Positions 36,135-47,404 of a stretch of 64,000 nucleotides of DNA are shown in pieces. The first letter of the stretch is position 1. Each line of letters opens with the position of its first letter. This DNA comes from Batillaria attramentaria (Eukaryota > Mollusca > Gastropoda > Batillariidae), in contig JACVVK020000014.1 in the NCBI GenBank assembly GCA_018292915.2, positions 556,001 to 620,000 on the forward strand, given 5' to 3'. Made by a program: the position numbers and the translations under genes. The notes beneath the pieces were generated by a model, which was not told the DNA's origin, made no database searches, and worked only from the letters and a program-made list of their open reading frames with translations.

Positions 36135-36238
36135 ACACGGGTCGTCAGTTCGAATCCCGGCCCGGGCTTTTTTCTCGTTGCCTCGTCCTTGATATCACCC
36201 TGACGTGGTGGAAAAGGACGTTAAACTCCCCAAACACC
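36135..36238 (+). mobile_element. SINE-1 fragment, possible target-site duplication
   Basis: Starts near the B box (TTCGAATCCCGGCCCGGGC) and runs through CTCGTTGCCTCGTCCTTGAT to CCCCAAACACCCA. CGACACACG appears on both sides. Confidence 0.85.
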
Positions 36239-36435
36239 CATTGGCGACACACGAAAAGCAGATAGGGCACTGGGAGTCACAGTAACATGCTGCCCCCATG
36301 TGAAAGTTTTCAACCAGCTGCATAATTATACCATAGCCTTCTCTACTGAGCCATATCTATTGCGTACCTCTGACACTATCGTTTAGACCAACTATTGAGG
36401 ATGGTAAACTTGCACCCAGAGACGCACGCAGCTGC

Positions 36436-36631
36436 GGGTGGGTGGGCGGGTGGGGTGGGGTGGGGTGGGTGTTTGGGAGTTTAACGTCCTTTTCCCACCA
36501 CATAAGGGTGATATCAAAGACGGGGCAACGCTGAAAAAGCCAGCACACATATTTGGCCCCAGCCGGGATTCGAACTCACGAGCCGAGCATTGGAAGTCCA
36601 ACGCTCTACCATTCGGCCACCCCGGCTCCCC
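36436..36631 (-). mobile_element. SINE-1 copy, full length, 12 bp target-site duplication
   Basis: Minus-strand full copy with an extended GGGTGGGGT tail at 36436-36470. GCACGCAGCTGC flanks it at 36424-36435 and 36632-36643. Confidence 0.97.
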
Positions 36632-36643
36632 GCACGCAGCTGC

Positions 36644-37917
36644 AAGCCATCTACTCATTTATGAGAAATGCTACATTTTCAACTTCGAAACTGTTCCGAA
36701 TGTTGAACGCATCCCAGCAGAAGCAGGTGTTACTAACGACAAAGAAACTGTTCAGTTGAGTTCCGGCCGGCGAAACGTTTTGCACTTGACAAATGGCCTT
36801 TTATGAACAGGTTAACTTTGAGAGAACCCCGTAACCATTTTGATTAACAAGGCCTTTCATTGAGACGTTTCTACAAAGCTTGTTTGCACCACTAACCAAA
36901 CGCTTATTGTCATATCAATGCCCCACGGACAATCCACGTCGTTCAGAAATGGCACGTATCATTTTCATCATCGTGTTTCATTCTACAGCTCTTTTCCATT
37001 GTGTGTCCTCTCCCCTCCTCTTTGTCGGTGATAGTGTCGGTGTGAGCACGGTTGAATGAATCACAACGGCAGAGTGACCCCGCTTGGCTAGGCGGCGCTG
37101 GCTTTCACATATTAATCTTCGGTCTGCATCCGGGACCTTCCCGATTTCCTGGTGCAGCTCGTCTCGTCTCGCATCACACACCTTGACCTAGTTTCGACAC
37201 ACAGTCACTGTCATTGTTACTGACGACAGGGATTATATGTGGCCTTATCATTTATGAGACATTACGAAACGCCACGCGCGCTCGGCTTCTCAAGTTGTGT
37301 TCAGACCACCTGTCTCATCTTTTGGCTTTTTGAAAGGTTTGCCACAGATCGTCATGAATCACAGAAAAATTCTTTCTTTCCCGCTCCAATCCTCCAACCC
37401 GCACCCCCTCCCCCCCCCCCTTCTTCCCCCTCCACCGCCACCACCACTCTCCCCTCCCCAGCTGGCATTTAACCATCACCACAATGCGTGACACAGTACG
37501 GGTTCCAAGAAATCCAGGGATTTCAGCTTGATTCATCTGAATGGCTGAACGTTTGAAATTCTCTGATTTTTAATTGGCTGAACGTTTGAAATTCTCTTGA
37601 TTTTAATTTGTTGTCGCAAGATTCGGTGAGGTTTTTTTTTTTTTTTTTTGGAGGGGGGGGGGGTTCAGGGGTTGGGGGGGGGGGGGTAGAGGGAGATATG
37701 AAATGCCGACTGAAACGACCTTTATCTGAGAACAGTAGCAGTTCTTGGTCTGCGGACCAATTTTCGAAATCGCCGTTGCAAGGGAACAACAACAACAACA
37801 ACAACAGATAAATATGAAAAATAAAACATTCAAATCACCAAAAGAAACAAAATTTAAACAGAATTAGAACAAGTTAGAATACAAAAAGTACATTTAAACA
37901 CAGAGACAGAGAGAGAG
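36644..37917. other. Gene-free stretch
   Basis: C/T-rich 37400-37460, a short direct duplication GGCTGAACGTTTGAAATTCT at 37542 and 37577, T/G run 37631-37690, (AAC)n 37787-37806. No gene recognised. Confidence 0.45.
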
Positions 37918-38093
37918 AGGGGGGGAGGGGGGTGTTTGGGTGTTTAACGTCCTTTTCCACCACGTAAGGGTGATATCAAAGACGGGGCAACGAGAAAAAG
38001 GCCAGCACAAATATTTGGCTCCAGCCGGGACTCGAACTCACGACCCGAGCATTGAAAGTCCAACGCTCTACCATTCGGCTATCCCGGGTCCCC
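37918..38093 (-). mobile_element. SINE-1 copy inserted in a (GA)n tract
   Basis: Full minus-strand copy, subfamily B, flanked by GAGAGAGAG on both sides (37906-37918 and 38094 onward). Confidence 0.95.

Positions 38094-38139
<46 letters not shown>
38094..38139. repeat. (GA)n microsatellite
   Basis: About 45 bp, one A interruption. Confidence 0.97.
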
Positions 38140-38631
38140 TATGCTACACTACAAGCTGTTTTGAATGATGGAGCGACAGAGATCCAGACTTGAGAGGCTA
38201 TAATGTTGTCCTTGCCTGCCGTCTTATTTACAATGCACGGAAATTGGACCGTAGCGGTGAGTGAATTAGGTTCAATATCCAGCCAATTGGGTGGAAATCA
38301 AGGCCCCGTGATAGCTGAATGAATTGGCCGTGAGAGAGGGGAAAATTAGATGGCTGACGAACCATGAGAGAGGCGGATGAAAAACCCTTAGGGGGTTTTC
38401 GGACCGAGAGAACCCCTTCCCCCCTCCCCATCCCCCTGTCCTTCCTTCACTGCCCCCCCCCCCCCCCCCCGCCATCCCACTGATGTGTTTTCTGTCGGGT
38501 TTTCGCAAGATGCTTTTCTACCCTCAATTGGTAAAAAGTCCTAAGGGCTACGGATTTGATCAGCACTTGGGTCCTTCTACCATTTAAGGGTAGTTGTGCT
38601 CTCAGTGCTTCCAGTGTTGGTATAGGTCATA
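38140..38631. other. Gene-free unique stretch
   Basis: C run at 38452-38470; no gene recognised. Confidence 0.4.
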
Positions 38632-38641
38632 CCTGGTACAC

Positions 38642-38810
38642 GGAGGGTGGGTGGGTGTTTGGGAGTTTAACGTCATTTTCCAGCACATACACCAATGACA
38701 GGGCAACGATGAAAAAAACCCAGCACAATTATCTGGCCCCAACCGGGACTCGAACTCACGACCCGGGCACTGGAAGTTCAACGCTCTACCATTCATCTAC
38801 CCCGGCTCCC
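38642..38810 (-). mobile_element. SINE-1 copy, full length, 10 bp target-site duplication
   Basis: Minus-strand copy with a small deletion in the GATATCAAAGACG region. CCTGGTACAC at 38632-38641 and 38811-38820. Confidence 0.96.
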
Positions 38811-38820
38811 CCTGGTACAC

Positions 38821-39370
38821 TGAGATTTGTTTGAAGTTAAAGACAAAAGGCGAGGATACTGGCTTTTACGATAAGAAAAAAAGAAAAGAAAAGAAAGAAA
38901 GCGTACACTCGAAATAAAAGATTCGAAGTGACACAAACATCCTTTTCACCCGTTCCTTATTCCCATCTGTGACGTCTTCCTGAGAAACGATACACTCTTC
39001 TTGTATTACTTCGCAAATTAAGACGACGCAACTGAAAGAAAAGGGACAAAATTCTTTCTCAGCGACCCAGCCGTTAAAGCTAGCGTGAAATGGTAAACGT
39101 GCCTATGTCATTATCAAATGCATAGACCCTGTTATCAAACTTAATGAATGTAGAACTGGCTCTATTGGCATTCAAGTTAGTGATTATATTCTATATGGCT
39201 GATATGGCCTTACAAAGGCAAAAAGGAGCTTGGGTCACAAAAAGAATTAGCACACAATGTAAAACAAACAAACAAACAAACAAACAAACAAAAACTGAAA
39301 ATAAATCTCGTCAGAACAATAGCAGAGGCACTGGGACCATCTTTTTTAATTTTATTTTTTGTAGTCTGAA
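38821..39370. other. Gene-free unique stretch
   Basis: (AAAC)n at 39263-39292. No gene recognised. Confidence 0.4.
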
Positions 39371-39383
39371 CATACAAATACAA

Positions 39384-39555
39384 TGGTGGTTGGTGTTTTG
39401 CCAGTTTAACGTCCTTTTCCACCACGTACGGGTGAGATCAAAGACAAAGCAACGATGAAAAAGCTAGCACAAATGTTTGGCTCCAGCCGGGATACGAACT
39501 CACGACCCGAACATTAGAAGTCCAACGCTCTACCATTCGGCCATCCCGGCTCCCC
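39384..39555 (-). mobile_element. SINE-1 copy, full length, 13 bp target-site duplication
   Basis: Minus-strand copy; CATACAAATACAA at 39371-39383 and 39556-39568. Confidence 0.97.
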
Positions 39556-39648
39556 CATACAAATACAAAAAAAGTACTTTAACCACAAAAGGAACCGAAG
39601 AGGAATTGAAGAAAGACAAAAATGAACGTAAATCTCATTAAAACAACG

Positions 39649-39675
39649 GAAGAGAGAGAGAGAGAGAGAGAGAGA
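39649..39675. repeat. (GA)n microsatellite
   Basis: About 25 bp. Confidence 0.95.
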
Positions 39676-40110
39676 CCGGGTCCATTTTTGCGGGCCACGT
39701 GCGGCTCGGGCTGTCAGGAAGCCAATTGGAAGGTCTTGTCGTGTTGTCCACCCCGTCTCCAGCTATTCGCACGCCGCTGCTACCGCTTGACATCTCGCCC
39801 GGCGAGTCCCGACCCCAGAATCAAGTTGATTAACACGCCCAATATCCCCCGCCTGTACCCCCGGGCGTCCTCTGCTTGTTTAGAGACAATCTCGGCCTCC
39901 CACCAATGACAATTTCGCCCTTCCCCAATGACAATCTCGCCCCACAATGTTTCGCCTCCGGTCTGACGAACTCTACTGTGCCTTTTTGCTGGTGATAGTA
40001 TTTGACTGGTGTTTGGGGGTCGGGGGGAGTCGGGGGATAGGGGTGGTACTTGTGGAGAGTCTGAGTATATTTGGTGTGACTGTATTTAAACGTTGGATGA
40101 GAGATATGGT
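39676..40110. other. GC-balanced unique island
   Basis: Repeat-free, CpG-bearing. Contains GGGCCACGTGCGG (E-box CACGTG), AGCCAATTGG (CCAAT), and a short duplication CCAATGACAATTTCGCCC / CCAATGACAATCTCGCCC at 39903-39940. Candidate regulatory sequence only. Confidence 0.4.
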
Positions 40111-40116
40111 GCTTTT

Positions 40117-40118
<2 letters not shown>

Positions 40119-40153
<35 letters not shown>
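40119..40153. repeat. (GA)n microsatellite
   Basis: About 35 bp. Confidence 0.97.
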
Positions 40154-40155
<2 letters not shown>

Positions 40156-40211
40156 TGGGTGTTTGGGGGTTTAACGTCCTTTTCCAACACATACGGGTGA
40201 TATCAAAGACG
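40154..40211 (-). mobile_element. SINE-1 3' fragment between (GA)n tracts
   Basis: GGGTGTTTGGGGGTTTAACG TCC...GGTGATATCAAAGACG, then (GA)n resumes. Only the 3' third is present. Confidence 0.85.
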
Positions 40212-40894
40212 AGAGAGAGAGAGAGATGATGATGATGATAATGATGGTGTTGGTGATGATAATGATGATAACTGTCCATATCTATTAGTCTCATGAGCAC
40301 ATGAGGAGGGGGGGGGGGAGTGGGGGCGGGGGGGGGAGAGAACGAGAGAGAGATGATGATGATTGTGTTTTGATGATACTGATGATGATTGTCCACATCT
40401 CTTTATTTATTAACTTGTTTATTTACTTATAAGCTTATTCATATAGTGTACGGATTGCTGAAGCTCGGTCTTAAACTTTTCGTCGTGCAACTGAGTTCCT
40501 TCACCTTGAAAATTGCATGGAGCCTTTTTTCTGGAGGACAATGCACGTTAAAACTAAGAACACCCAACATTGTACCAGTAAAATATGTCAGACTTCTTGA
40601 AAAGGAGTTGAACATGGTATAAACACGAATTCAATTCATTCTATCAAAGGTTATAACCGATTTCTTTTATAAAACATTTCCTTTGTTAAACATCCGCATG
40701 ATGTTTTATGCATAGTTTTGTAAGAAATGTTTAATGACATCTAAATTTCCCGCTGTGGCTTAAGATGGTTTCTATCAAATGAAGTTTTCTAGCAGCAGAT
40801 TAAAAAAAAAAGCCAAAGAAAACTTTCAAATTTACACGAAGTTGCCATGTGTGCGTCTTGTCAAACAAACATGTTTTCGGCTATTACATGTGAC

Positions 40895-40925
<31 letters not shown>

Positions 40926-42155
40926 AAAAAAAAAAATCTATATAAATTCATGTAGCTGTAATATTGTGAAAACCGTTTTCCTGTTACTTAAGTGGCATAG
41001 CGCAAATCCACTTCATCTTGCCATTCTTCAGCAAGCAATCCAAGAAATCTTTCGTCGAGAATAACTGGCGACATTAAATGTTATTATTTGCAGAATTCCT
41101 TAGAACCCTCTCAACTCCAGATGCACTCACGCGGTGATTTGGAAAGTTTTGTATTGTCTGCAGTGGAAACATCACTCGTCCGCCTTCACATTGCCCAAGG
41201 CGAAATGTGAAACGGTGAAGCACGCAAGTTTTTAGCTCCATTGTCTGGTAGAAGTTTCGAACCCTCGTCATTTCGAGTGCCAGAAACTATTACCGGTAAA
41301 AGAATGTATCGATCGATCTCACTCCTCTCCACCCCGCTTTTAGGTTGGAAGAAAAACGGAGTTTTTGCCCCCAGACTTCAAAATCGAAGGCTATAAAACA
41401 AATTTCTCCTAGTCAACAATGCCACGGAGGCGTTTAATCGGCAAGCAGAGTAAACATAATTACGCCCGACCCAACTGAAAAGAAATCAACTTTCACCGCT
41501 AGTCTGTGACTGGAAATCAATTGGAAACACTTATACTGCGCACAATTCAATTCCCTTTTCTGACACTAGAGTAGAGAGAATCAAAAGTTCCTTTCTCTGT
41601 CACTAGAGTAGACTATCAAAGACGCTCTCCCATGCAGGAAGGCGCGAAAAGCTTCGGCTGGCGTATTGCACGTGCAAGCTAATGCAGCCTCGCTCCTACA
41701 GTCCTGCCCCTCGATTTTTTTTTTCTGCCTCTCTCGGGTCTATTTCCGGTTCCGTCGCAGGTAACAGTAGAGGCAGTCGCGGTCGTCTGCCTCTGTTGGG
41801 ACGCTTGCCACAGGGGAACTGGCTGATTGCATGCGCTTTTACAAGATCCAAACTAGCGCGTGACAAATTTTGGTCCGTGTAAACAAGTTGGGGCCCTGAG
41901 TGAAAGCCGGGGTATAGTTGAGGGATGCCTTTAGGGGACATTTATTTTATGTCGTGAACGCTAAACGCTAGGCGCGTGTTTTTTAACCGTCCCGGCCTAC
42001 CTTGCACGCGCGCGCACACACAGAGAAATGATAATAATTACAGCTATTATTCTTATCAGCTATTTGGCGCTCTTCGATTCTCACCCAACTTGTCCTGCAG
42101 GGTGGAGGGCGACGTTCTAAGTATGTAAAAGAGTGTGGTGATAAACACGCGCGCG

Positions 42156-42161
<6 letters not shown>
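40212..42161. other. Gene-free stretch
   Basis: (GAT)n/(GA)n/G-rich to 40390, C-run then A-run at 40893-40937, otherwise unique. Balanced region 41360-41950 has no repeat match. No gene recognised. Confidence 0.45.
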
Positions 42162-42216
<55 letters not shown>

Positions 42217-42330
42217 CAACAACAACAACAACAACAACAATAGCGGTAGTATGCCGCATGGGACGGCAATAAAGATGAAAACGGTCCTGTAGCAAACAGT
42301 TGGTATAAAACAAAAATCTTTTGAGGTGTT

Positions 42331-42400
<70 letters not shown>

Positions 42401-42499
42401 CAATAACAATAGCGGTAGTATGCCGCATGGACGGCAATAAAGATGAAAACGGTCCTGTACCAAACAGTTGGTATAAAACAAAAATCTTTTGAGGTGTTG

Positions 42500-42569
<70 letters not shown>

Positions 42570-42672
42570 AATAACAATAGCGTGAGTATGCCGCATGGAC
42601 GGCAATAAAGATGAAAACGGTCCTGTATCACACAGTGGGTAGAAAACAAAAAGCTTTTGAGGTTTTACGACT
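42162..42672. repeat. Compound array: (AC)n alternating with a ~104 bp unit, three copies
   Basis: (CA)n 42162-42215, unit 1 to 42331, (CA)n 42332-42399, unit 2 to 42502, (CA)n to 42568, unit 3 to 42672. Units share AATAGCG.TAGTATGCCGCA, GGCAATAAAGATGAAAACGG and AAACAAAAATCTTTTGAGGT. The 209-codon minus-strand frame is an artefact of this array. Confidence 0.97.
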
Positions 42673-43207
42673 GAGGCGAGACCCCAAAACTTAATTACAG
42701 GAAGCAGTAATCGCGGTTTGAACCGAACCCACCACACAACACACACGGGCTAAAAAAATAAAATCGCTTGTGGATCAACGGAGCGAGATGCGGACTTCAC
42801 CGACACGCTTCCAACCTCCAGTCGCTAATTCCCGTCCCGATCCAGCATTGTGGCCCGCGCATTTACAACAGAAAAGGGAGAAAATTGCCGGTAATAGTTA
42901 CAGTGTCACGACCGATGCCCGCACCGCGCTTGGTTGGGCAGAGGTGACAATACCAGGCGCGGCGGGGGATGGATGCGTGCTTGTGCGGCATAGCTGCACG
43001 AGCGCACCGATCACAACTGAAAATTGAGGTCGCGATCATCGTTCAAGGTGTAGCGCGATTGATGTTGATACATCAGTGATTTTGCGCTATACGCTTATCA
43101 AAGTTGCCGGTTCAGTAGCACCTCAATGACATTTACGTCTTTTAGGCGTATTTGTCGTTTGTGGTATCACGATGGATAATCGAGGTTCCCCTCCCTCTTT
43201 TTTTTCT
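42673..43207. other. Gene-free unique stretch
   Basis: Balanced, CpG-bearing; an 85-codon frame at 42770-43027 has no domain. Confidence 0.4.
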
Positions 43208-43218
43208 GTGCTTGTTGT

Positions 43219-43322
43219 ATAGGACGTTCGAGTTCGAATCCCGACTGGGGGCCAAAGATTTGTGCTGGCCTTATTCTCGTTGCCCCGTCTTTGATATCAC
43301 CCATATGTGGTGGAAAAGGACG

Positions 43323-43361
<39 letters not shown>
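43219..43361 (+). mobile_element. SINE-1 copy, 5' truncated, poly-C 3' end, target-site duplication
   Basis: From GAGTTCGAATCCCGACTGGG to GGACGTTAA followed by about 36 C residues (43326-43361) replacing the CCCAAACACCC tail. GTGCTTGTTGT at 43208-43218 and 43362-43372. Confidence 0.95.
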
Positions 43362-43362
<1 letters not shown>

Positions 43363-43372
43363 TGCTTGTTGT

Positions 43373-43688
43373 TTAGATACTGTTCTGTAGCTCTTTGGGC
43401 AGAGGTTTTTGGCGTGTGGGAAGAGGGAAGGGAGGGGTGGGGGGGGGGAGAGAAGTAGTTGTATATGTTTGTGTCTAGTTGTTCATTGATTGCTATCATA
43501 TTGTTTCATGCCTATAGTACTATGCCTGTTCAATCACTCACTTGTAATTGGACTCACGGGATGAATTATTATGAAGTAATTTTTGTTGTTGTTTGCATTA
43601 AATTGAATTGAGAGAGAGAGAGAGAGAGAGCATAGCTAAATCAAAGACTGTTTCGTGATGTTTGATGTTGCAGCTGAGAGAACTGGCA

Positions 43689-43691
<3 letters not shown>
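43373..43691. other. Gene-free stretch
   Basis: G-rich 43420-43450, (GA)n 43611-43630; no gene. Confidence 0.45.
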
Positions 43692-43752
<61 letters not shown>

Positions 43753-43777
43753 GAACAACAACAACAACAACAACAAC
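43692..43777. repeat. (CA)n then (AAC)n
   Basis: (CA)n to 43751, then AAC trinucleotides. Confidence 0.97.
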
Positions 43778-44283
43778 TAACTGTCATCTCCTTCCAACGT
43801 GGAGCGCAGAAGGGTGGGGAGAGGTGCATTTTTCTTAGGTTGGGTTTTTTTTATTATGTGTTCTATTTCATTTTTCCCATATCAATTTTAAATGGACAAA
43901 CGTAAAAAAAAAAAAAAAAAAAAACCTATATTGCCGCTGCCAAAGTCAAACAAGTACAGTGCATCGTGTCAGCGCAAGAGGAAAATGATGCATTTGACCT
44001 CCGCTATCTACACTTTTGTTAATGCAGTTTTATCCCTCACTGTCGTGTGTGGGGCCAATTACGGAGAGGGCTACGTCAAACGACGGTTATCAGCCCACCT
44101 CCCCTACTGGAGAAAATTGAGCAGCAACGAAGCGGTACCCACCACATTTTTTTCTTAATGACTGTGCACTGATAAGAAATATGGTGTGAATTTCCTGGCT
44201 GTGGTTTACTGTGTTGGATGTCAGGTATTCTTACAGCCATCGGAAGAGGAAGGGGGAAGTGGTATAGTCCAGCTAGTAGAGTT
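43778..44283. other. Gene-free stretch
   Basis: A run at 43904-43923. An 88-codon frame (43892-44158) follows it with no recognised domain. Confidence 0.4.
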
Positions 44284-44539
44284 CAGGGCCCGTATGTGAT
44301 AGTCGAGGTTAGGGCTTTTAGCCCTGGGTTAGAGTCTAACCTCGAACTAAACTAGCTCTAGGGTTACATTTTCTGTTGTTGTTGTTTGTTTTTTTTTTTA
44401 ATCAAGAAGTGGGCCCATTCCAGCAAGGTGCCTAAGCCGTTATAGAAGGATTTATTTCTTCCTTCTTCGCTTCCTTTTTTTTTAAATTTAATTTTGCTTT
44501 TGGATTTCTTTTGTCCTAGACTTTTACATACGGGCCCTG
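44284..44539 (+). mobile_element. MITE-1 copy with perfect 14 bp inverted ends
   Basis: CAGGGCCCGTATGT at 44284-44297 and its exact reverse complement ACATACGGGCCCTG at 44526-44539. Internal hairpin GTCGAGGTTAG...CTAACCTCGA. Lacks about 40 bp present near the right end of the other two copies. Confidence 0.9.
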
Positions 44540-44940
44540 GACTGCCATCGCTCGGGTTGAGAGTTCAAACTTGAATGGAAGACCCCCACTCTTGTGAATC
44601 AAAAGGGCCGAGCCCTCAACATTCACCCAATCGCGTCCCACGGCATTATGAGCACAACACGTACAGGGCAAACGGTTCTCCAGGCACTACAACAAGGGAA
44701 GGACATGTAGTTTGATTTGACTGAAAGCAGTAAGTCCATTGACGTCATTTGACTAAGAAGACCATGACGTCACTCTTTTTCGTCTTTAAATCAAACCTTT
44801 TCCCAATACAATAACGCGATCGACGTAATGTAAAAAAAAAAAAAAAAAAAAAAGGGGGGGGGGGGGGGCAGATGGAGAGAAGAAAATGTTCCAGGTTGTA
44901 GTTTTGGCAATAGTCAATACATTTTTCAGTGGAGGCAGTG
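44540..44940. other. Gene-free stretch
   Basis: A run then G run at 44832-44868; otherwise unique. Confidence 0.4.
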
Positions 44941-45192
44941 GTCACATATGGGTGATATCAAAGGCGGAGCAACGAGGAAAAGGCCAGCACAAATATTTGG
45001 CGCCGGCCGGGATCATTCGAACTGACGACCCGAGCATTGAAAGTCTAACACTAATTCCGCTATCCCGAATCTCATCAGTGGTCATGAATATATTGTTCAG
45101 CCGGGATTCGAACTGACGACCCAAGCATTGAAAGTCTAACACTAATTCCGCTATCCCGAATCTCATCAGTGGTCATGAATATATTGTTCAGC
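44941..45192 (-). mobile_element. SINE-1 copy with its head tandemly duplicated
   Basis: Minus-strand SINE-1 lacking the 3' tail. The head plus flank is repeated: about 45004-45099 and 45100-45192 share GAACTGACGACCC, CATTGAAAGTCTAACACTAA and GTCATGAATATATTGTTCAG nearly exactly, so the duplication postdates insertion. Confidence 0.9.
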
Positions 45193-45903
45193 AACTGATT
45201 TATCCGACACTACAAAGGATACTCCCTCTGACCACCCCGCCCCCTCGTCGCCCTCCGTCATTTCCTCCGCCCCTCCTCTTTGCATAAACAAAAGCAATAG
45301 ATTATACAAAGAGCACCCCCCCCCCCCCATCCCCACCCCCTTCCCTAAAAAAGATAAGTTTCAAATTCGTGGTATCGGCAGATGACTAGATGCTGTAGGC
45401 AGGATAACCCCTGTATTGTTTCGCAACCAGTTCGACTGACACTGCGCAAGATCATGCCCGCTCAACCACCTCCATCCACCCCATCACCCCGTCACCTAGA
45501 ACTACGCGACTCTGCACGCGATACGCTGGGGGTGGGTAGAACTAGAAGGGACGCGATAGGGGAATATCACAAAATGACAACTTCTTTTCAAGGCAGCAAA
45601 ACCACAGTACCGTGAGGCACGTGCCCTTCCGTGAAATTCAACCCACAGCGATTTCCGGCGGAAATTGCGCAGAATTATGTTTTGGCGCCATGATGAACAT
45701 CGGCCACTTCCGGTTCAGGTAATGGCGCTGCAGGCTCGGTCTGCTATGCACCTGAACCCAACTTTTTTTTTCCTTTTTTTTTCATTAAAAGCCCGTACTC
45801 CATGTTTTCTATGCCTCACAAATACCAACTTATGGTTTGGTGCTGTTGTGCTCGTGCGCGCACCTGCACACCCAAAACAGTCTCTACTAACGCTAAGTAG
45901 TTC
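45193..45903. other. Gene-free stretch with promoter-like cluster
   Basis: C-rich at 45316-45350. About 45640-45735 carries GATTTCCGGCGGAAATTGCG, TTTTGGCGCCATGATG (E2F-like) and CCACTTCCGGTTCAGG (ETS-like). Candidate promoter, unproven. Confidence 0.4.
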
Positions 45904-45916
45904 TCTGAGTGCGATG

Positions 45917-46094
45917 GGGAGCCGGGGTGGCCGAATGGTAGAGCCGGCGTTGGACTTCCAATGCTTGGGTCTTGAGTTCGTATCCTGGCTGGGGCCGAAT
46001 ATTTGTGCTGGCTTTTTCATCGTTGCGCCCCCGTCTTTGGTATCACCCGAATGTGGTGGGAAAGGACGTTAAACCCACAAAACACCCACCCCTC
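45917..46094 (+). mobile_element. SINE-1 copy, full length
   Basis: Subfamily A, small insertions in the head (GAGCCGGCG). Approximate flanking duplication CTCTGAGTGCGAT / CTCTCAGAATGCGAT. Confidence 0.95.
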
Positions 46095-46361
46095 TCAGAA
46101 TGCGATACAAGACTGTGCGAGCCGGCAAAAATTCAAATTCTTCGACTCGGTTGACCTCGGACGCAACACTGGCTGACTCCTCGTGATATTCGCGTCGCGT
46201 GTACCCTTCTCTTTGGCTCGGTGCCAGCCTGCGAGATGCTGTCACTGTGCAGTGTCAGTTCAATTGAATTCAATGCTTAACCGCCGGTCGCAGCAAGAGT
46301 TGCGGCCCCTCCAGACGTCTAACTCAGTCGTGGTATGGTGTTAGACCCTACAAAAAGAGTT
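46095..46361. other. Short unique stretch
   Basis: No gene recognised. Confidence 0.4.
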
Positions 46362-46645
46362 CAGGGCCCGCATGTAAAAGTCGAGGTCAGGGAGTTTAGC
46401 CCAAGGGGAGAGTCTAAACTCGAACTAAACTAGCTCTACGGTAAAATTTTCTGTTTGTTGTTGTTGTTGTTTTGTTTTAAATCAAGAAGTGGGTCCACTC
46501 CAGCAAGGTGCCTATGCCGTTATAGAAGGATTTTTTCTTTCTTTCTTCACCTCCTTTTTTATGTAATTTTGTTTCTTTTGTCCTAGTCTGTGTTAGGCCC
46601 GCAACCGTGGGTTAAATTAACCTCGACTTTTACCTTCGGGCCCAG
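46362..46645 (+). mobile_element. MITE-1 copy
   Basis: Left end CAGGGCCCGCATGTAAAAGT, right end ACTTTTACCTTCGGGCCCAG; inverted ends extend about 25 bp with a few mismatches. Full-length interior including CCGTGGGTTAAATTAACCTC. Confidence 0.9.
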
Positions 46646-46667
46646 AACGAATTGTTAGCATAAAATT

Positions 46668-46850
46668 GACTGGTGGGTGGATGTGTGGGAGGTTCGCGTC
46701 CTTTTCCACCACGTGAGGGTGATATCAAAGACGGGGCAACGAGAAAAAGGCCAGCACAACTATTTGACCCCAAGCCAGCATTCGAACTCACGCCCTCGTG
46801 CATTGAAAGCCCAACGCTCTACCATTCGGCTATCCCGGCTTCCCTAGAAT
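46668..46850 (-). mobile_element. SINE-1 copy, full length, diverged
   Basis: Complete minus-strand copy (GGTGATATCAAAGACGGGGC, TCTACCATTCGGCTATCCCG); no convincing target duplication. Confidence 0.93.
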
Positions 46851-47289
46851 TGATGGAATATGGACCTTTAAGACAAAAGCCCGGGTCACACTGTGTGACT
46901 CTGTTATGGCTGGCAGCGTCAGTTGCGGAGCCTGGCGGTGTGATAAATGGGCACAAAGACAGCAATTCAAGGTAAGGGGCAGGCTCGACCCTGCGTGTAC
47001 AGTTTGCACCACGGTTTCCGGATGTAGGAAGGTGGACCCGTGTGACGCGTCATTTTAGGAGGTTGCACGTGCAGGTCACCGACACGTGTCGTGTCATCCA
47101 TCATCATCGTGGCCCGTATGACCCCGGGTTATAACAGGAGCACGCGCATGCGCGCGCGCGCGAGCACACACACACACACACACATGTTGCGTGTATTTCT
47201 GTGGGAGTGTGCGAGTTTAGAGCGTGAGGCGCTCTGAGCATCTGCGGGAGGGAAGGTGTAATATCCACATGATGTCATGATTATAATCA
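46851..47289. other. Gene-free stretch
   Basis: Alternating CG/CA tract at 47142-47184 (GCGCATGCGCGCGCGCGAG then (CA)n). No gene. Confidence 0.45.
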
Positions 47290-47359
47290 CAGAGAGAGAG
47301 AGAGAGAGAGGAGGAGGCGGAAATGAAATTCGTTTATTTGACAACTGCAGTATTAAGTT

Positions 47360-47404
<45 letters not shown>

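Noticed and set aside
39830..40396. 188-codon minus-strand open frame
   Set aside because: His/Ser-rich from (GAT)n and (GA)n repeats plus a SINE-1 fragment.
42117..42746. 209-codon minus-strand open frame
   Set aside because: Composed of (GT)n-encoded Cys-Val runs joined by the 104 bp tandem unit; no protein character.
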